From the NCBI GenBank assembly GCA_030634505.1, contig DAOWAQ010000129.1, positions 1 through 5,943 of the forward strand: DNA of 5,943 nt. Direction: 5' to 3'. The position numbers and the translations under genes were made by a program. This stretch comes from Calditrichia bacterium (GTDB taxonomy: Bacteria > Calditrichota > Calditrichia > JAJRVZ01). Positions 5,592-5,943 of this stretch are shown here, in pieces. Numbering within the stretch: the first letter of the stretch is position 1; each line of letters begins with the position of its first letter. Below the pieces are notes generated by a model. That model saw only the letters and a list, made by a program, of their open reading frames with translations. It was not told where the DNA came from and ran no database searches.

Positions 5592-5943
5592 TTATAAACC
5601 TGCGGCCTTTTTTACCAAATCTATGGTGCGGCATGAATAACCCCATTCATTATCATACCAGCTAAGAATTTTCACGAAATTTCCATCCATAACAGTCGTT
5701 GCTAAACTATCGAATATGCTAGAATGTGGATTATCAATTACATCTGAACTAACTATTGGATCTTCACAATATTCCAATACACCTTTCATTGGTCCATCAG
5801 CGGCTTTTTTCATTGCAGCATTTATTTCTTCAACAGTAGTATTTTTTTTCAATTCTGCAACCAAATCTACAATAGAACCATCAGCAACCGGTACGCGCAT
5901 TGCGATACCATCCAATTTTCCTTTTAATTCCGGAATAACACTA
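5592..5943 (-). CDS. gap: Glyceraldehyde-3-phosphate dehydrogenase, C-terminal part (5' end outside window)
   Basis: Type I GAPDH converts glyceraldehyde 3-phosphate, NAD and phosphate to 1,3-bisphosphoglycerate in cytoplasmic glycolysis. About 116 residues are visible, roughly the last third of a usual ~335-residue chain. The frame stays open to the window edge, so the gene is cut by the window and not truncated biologically. A TTG at 5915 could be taken for a start but is an internal Leu codon: the residues before it (SVIPELKGK) continue the conserved GAPDH stretch into LDGIAMRVPVADGS, which carries the family's phosphate-site Arg. Near the end is the hallmark SWYDNEWGYS, whose Asn contacts the nicotinamide of NAD, followed by the C-terminal helix. 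The catalytic Cys region lies outside the window. The stop is TAA. The gene is 63 bases upstream of pgk with a terminator-like hairpin between them. Identity is secure; NAD versus NADP preference cannot be judged from this part. Confidence 0.97.
   Translation of the reverse strand, partial: SVIPELKGKLDGIAMRVPVADGSIVDLVAELKKNTTVEEINAAMKKAADGPMKGVLEYCEDPIVSSDVIDNPHSSIFDSLATTVMDGNFVKILSWYDNEWGYSCRTIDLVKKAAGL

Noticed and set aside
5913..5915. TTG as a start codon giving a short separate protein of 107 residues
   Set aside because: The frame continues upstream with conserved GAPDH residues to the window edge, so this is an internal Leu codon of gap.

Overview
The window is an AT-rich bacterial chromosome segment in which every supportable gene lies on the minus strand. 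Read in the direction of transcription (from high to low coordinates) the order is: gap (3' part only), pgk, tpiA, secG, tRNA-Leu(GAG), a HAD-family hydrolase, a YugP-type membrane zinc peptidase, and an HtrA/DegP-type serine protease whose last few residues run off the window. Good Shine-Dalgarno sequences precede most genes and the tRNA encodes its own CCA. The gene order and protein style suggest an uncultivated or marine member of the Fibrobacteres-Chlorobi-Bacteroidetes neighbourhood (for example Marinimicrobia or Ignavibacteria-like). That is an impression from the proteins and not a demonstrated placement.

Region 2809-5943 is a central-carbon and secretion block. gap, pgk and tpiA encode three consecutive or adjoining enzymes of lower glycolysis (triose-phosphate isomerase, glyceraldehyde-3-phosphate dehydrogenase, phosphoglycerate kinase). 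secG, for the small SecYEG translocon subunit, follows, and tRNA-Leu(GAG) sits 9 bases after secG. An intrinsic terminator right after the tRNA closes the unit. Two structured spacers lie inside the block. A perfect 11-bp stem with a U-run between gap and pgk looks like a terminator placed directly against the pgk ribosome binding site. A roughly 75-base imperfect inverted repeat lies between pgk and tpiA.

Region 1-2808 carries a stand-alone HAD-like phosphatase, an AT-rich spacer of about 240 bases with a possible promoter, and a probable two-gene operon of envelope proteases (yugP-like, then htrA, 14 bases apart). The HtrA protein shows the expected trypsin-like fold signatures plus one PDZ domain. 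The acidic residue of its catalytic triad is Glu where Asp is normal, which is the most notable departure from family expectation in the window.

I found no mobile element, CRISPR array, integrase or clearly new multi-gene system. The interesting material is regulatory (terminators in front of genes, structured spacers) and the altered protease triad.
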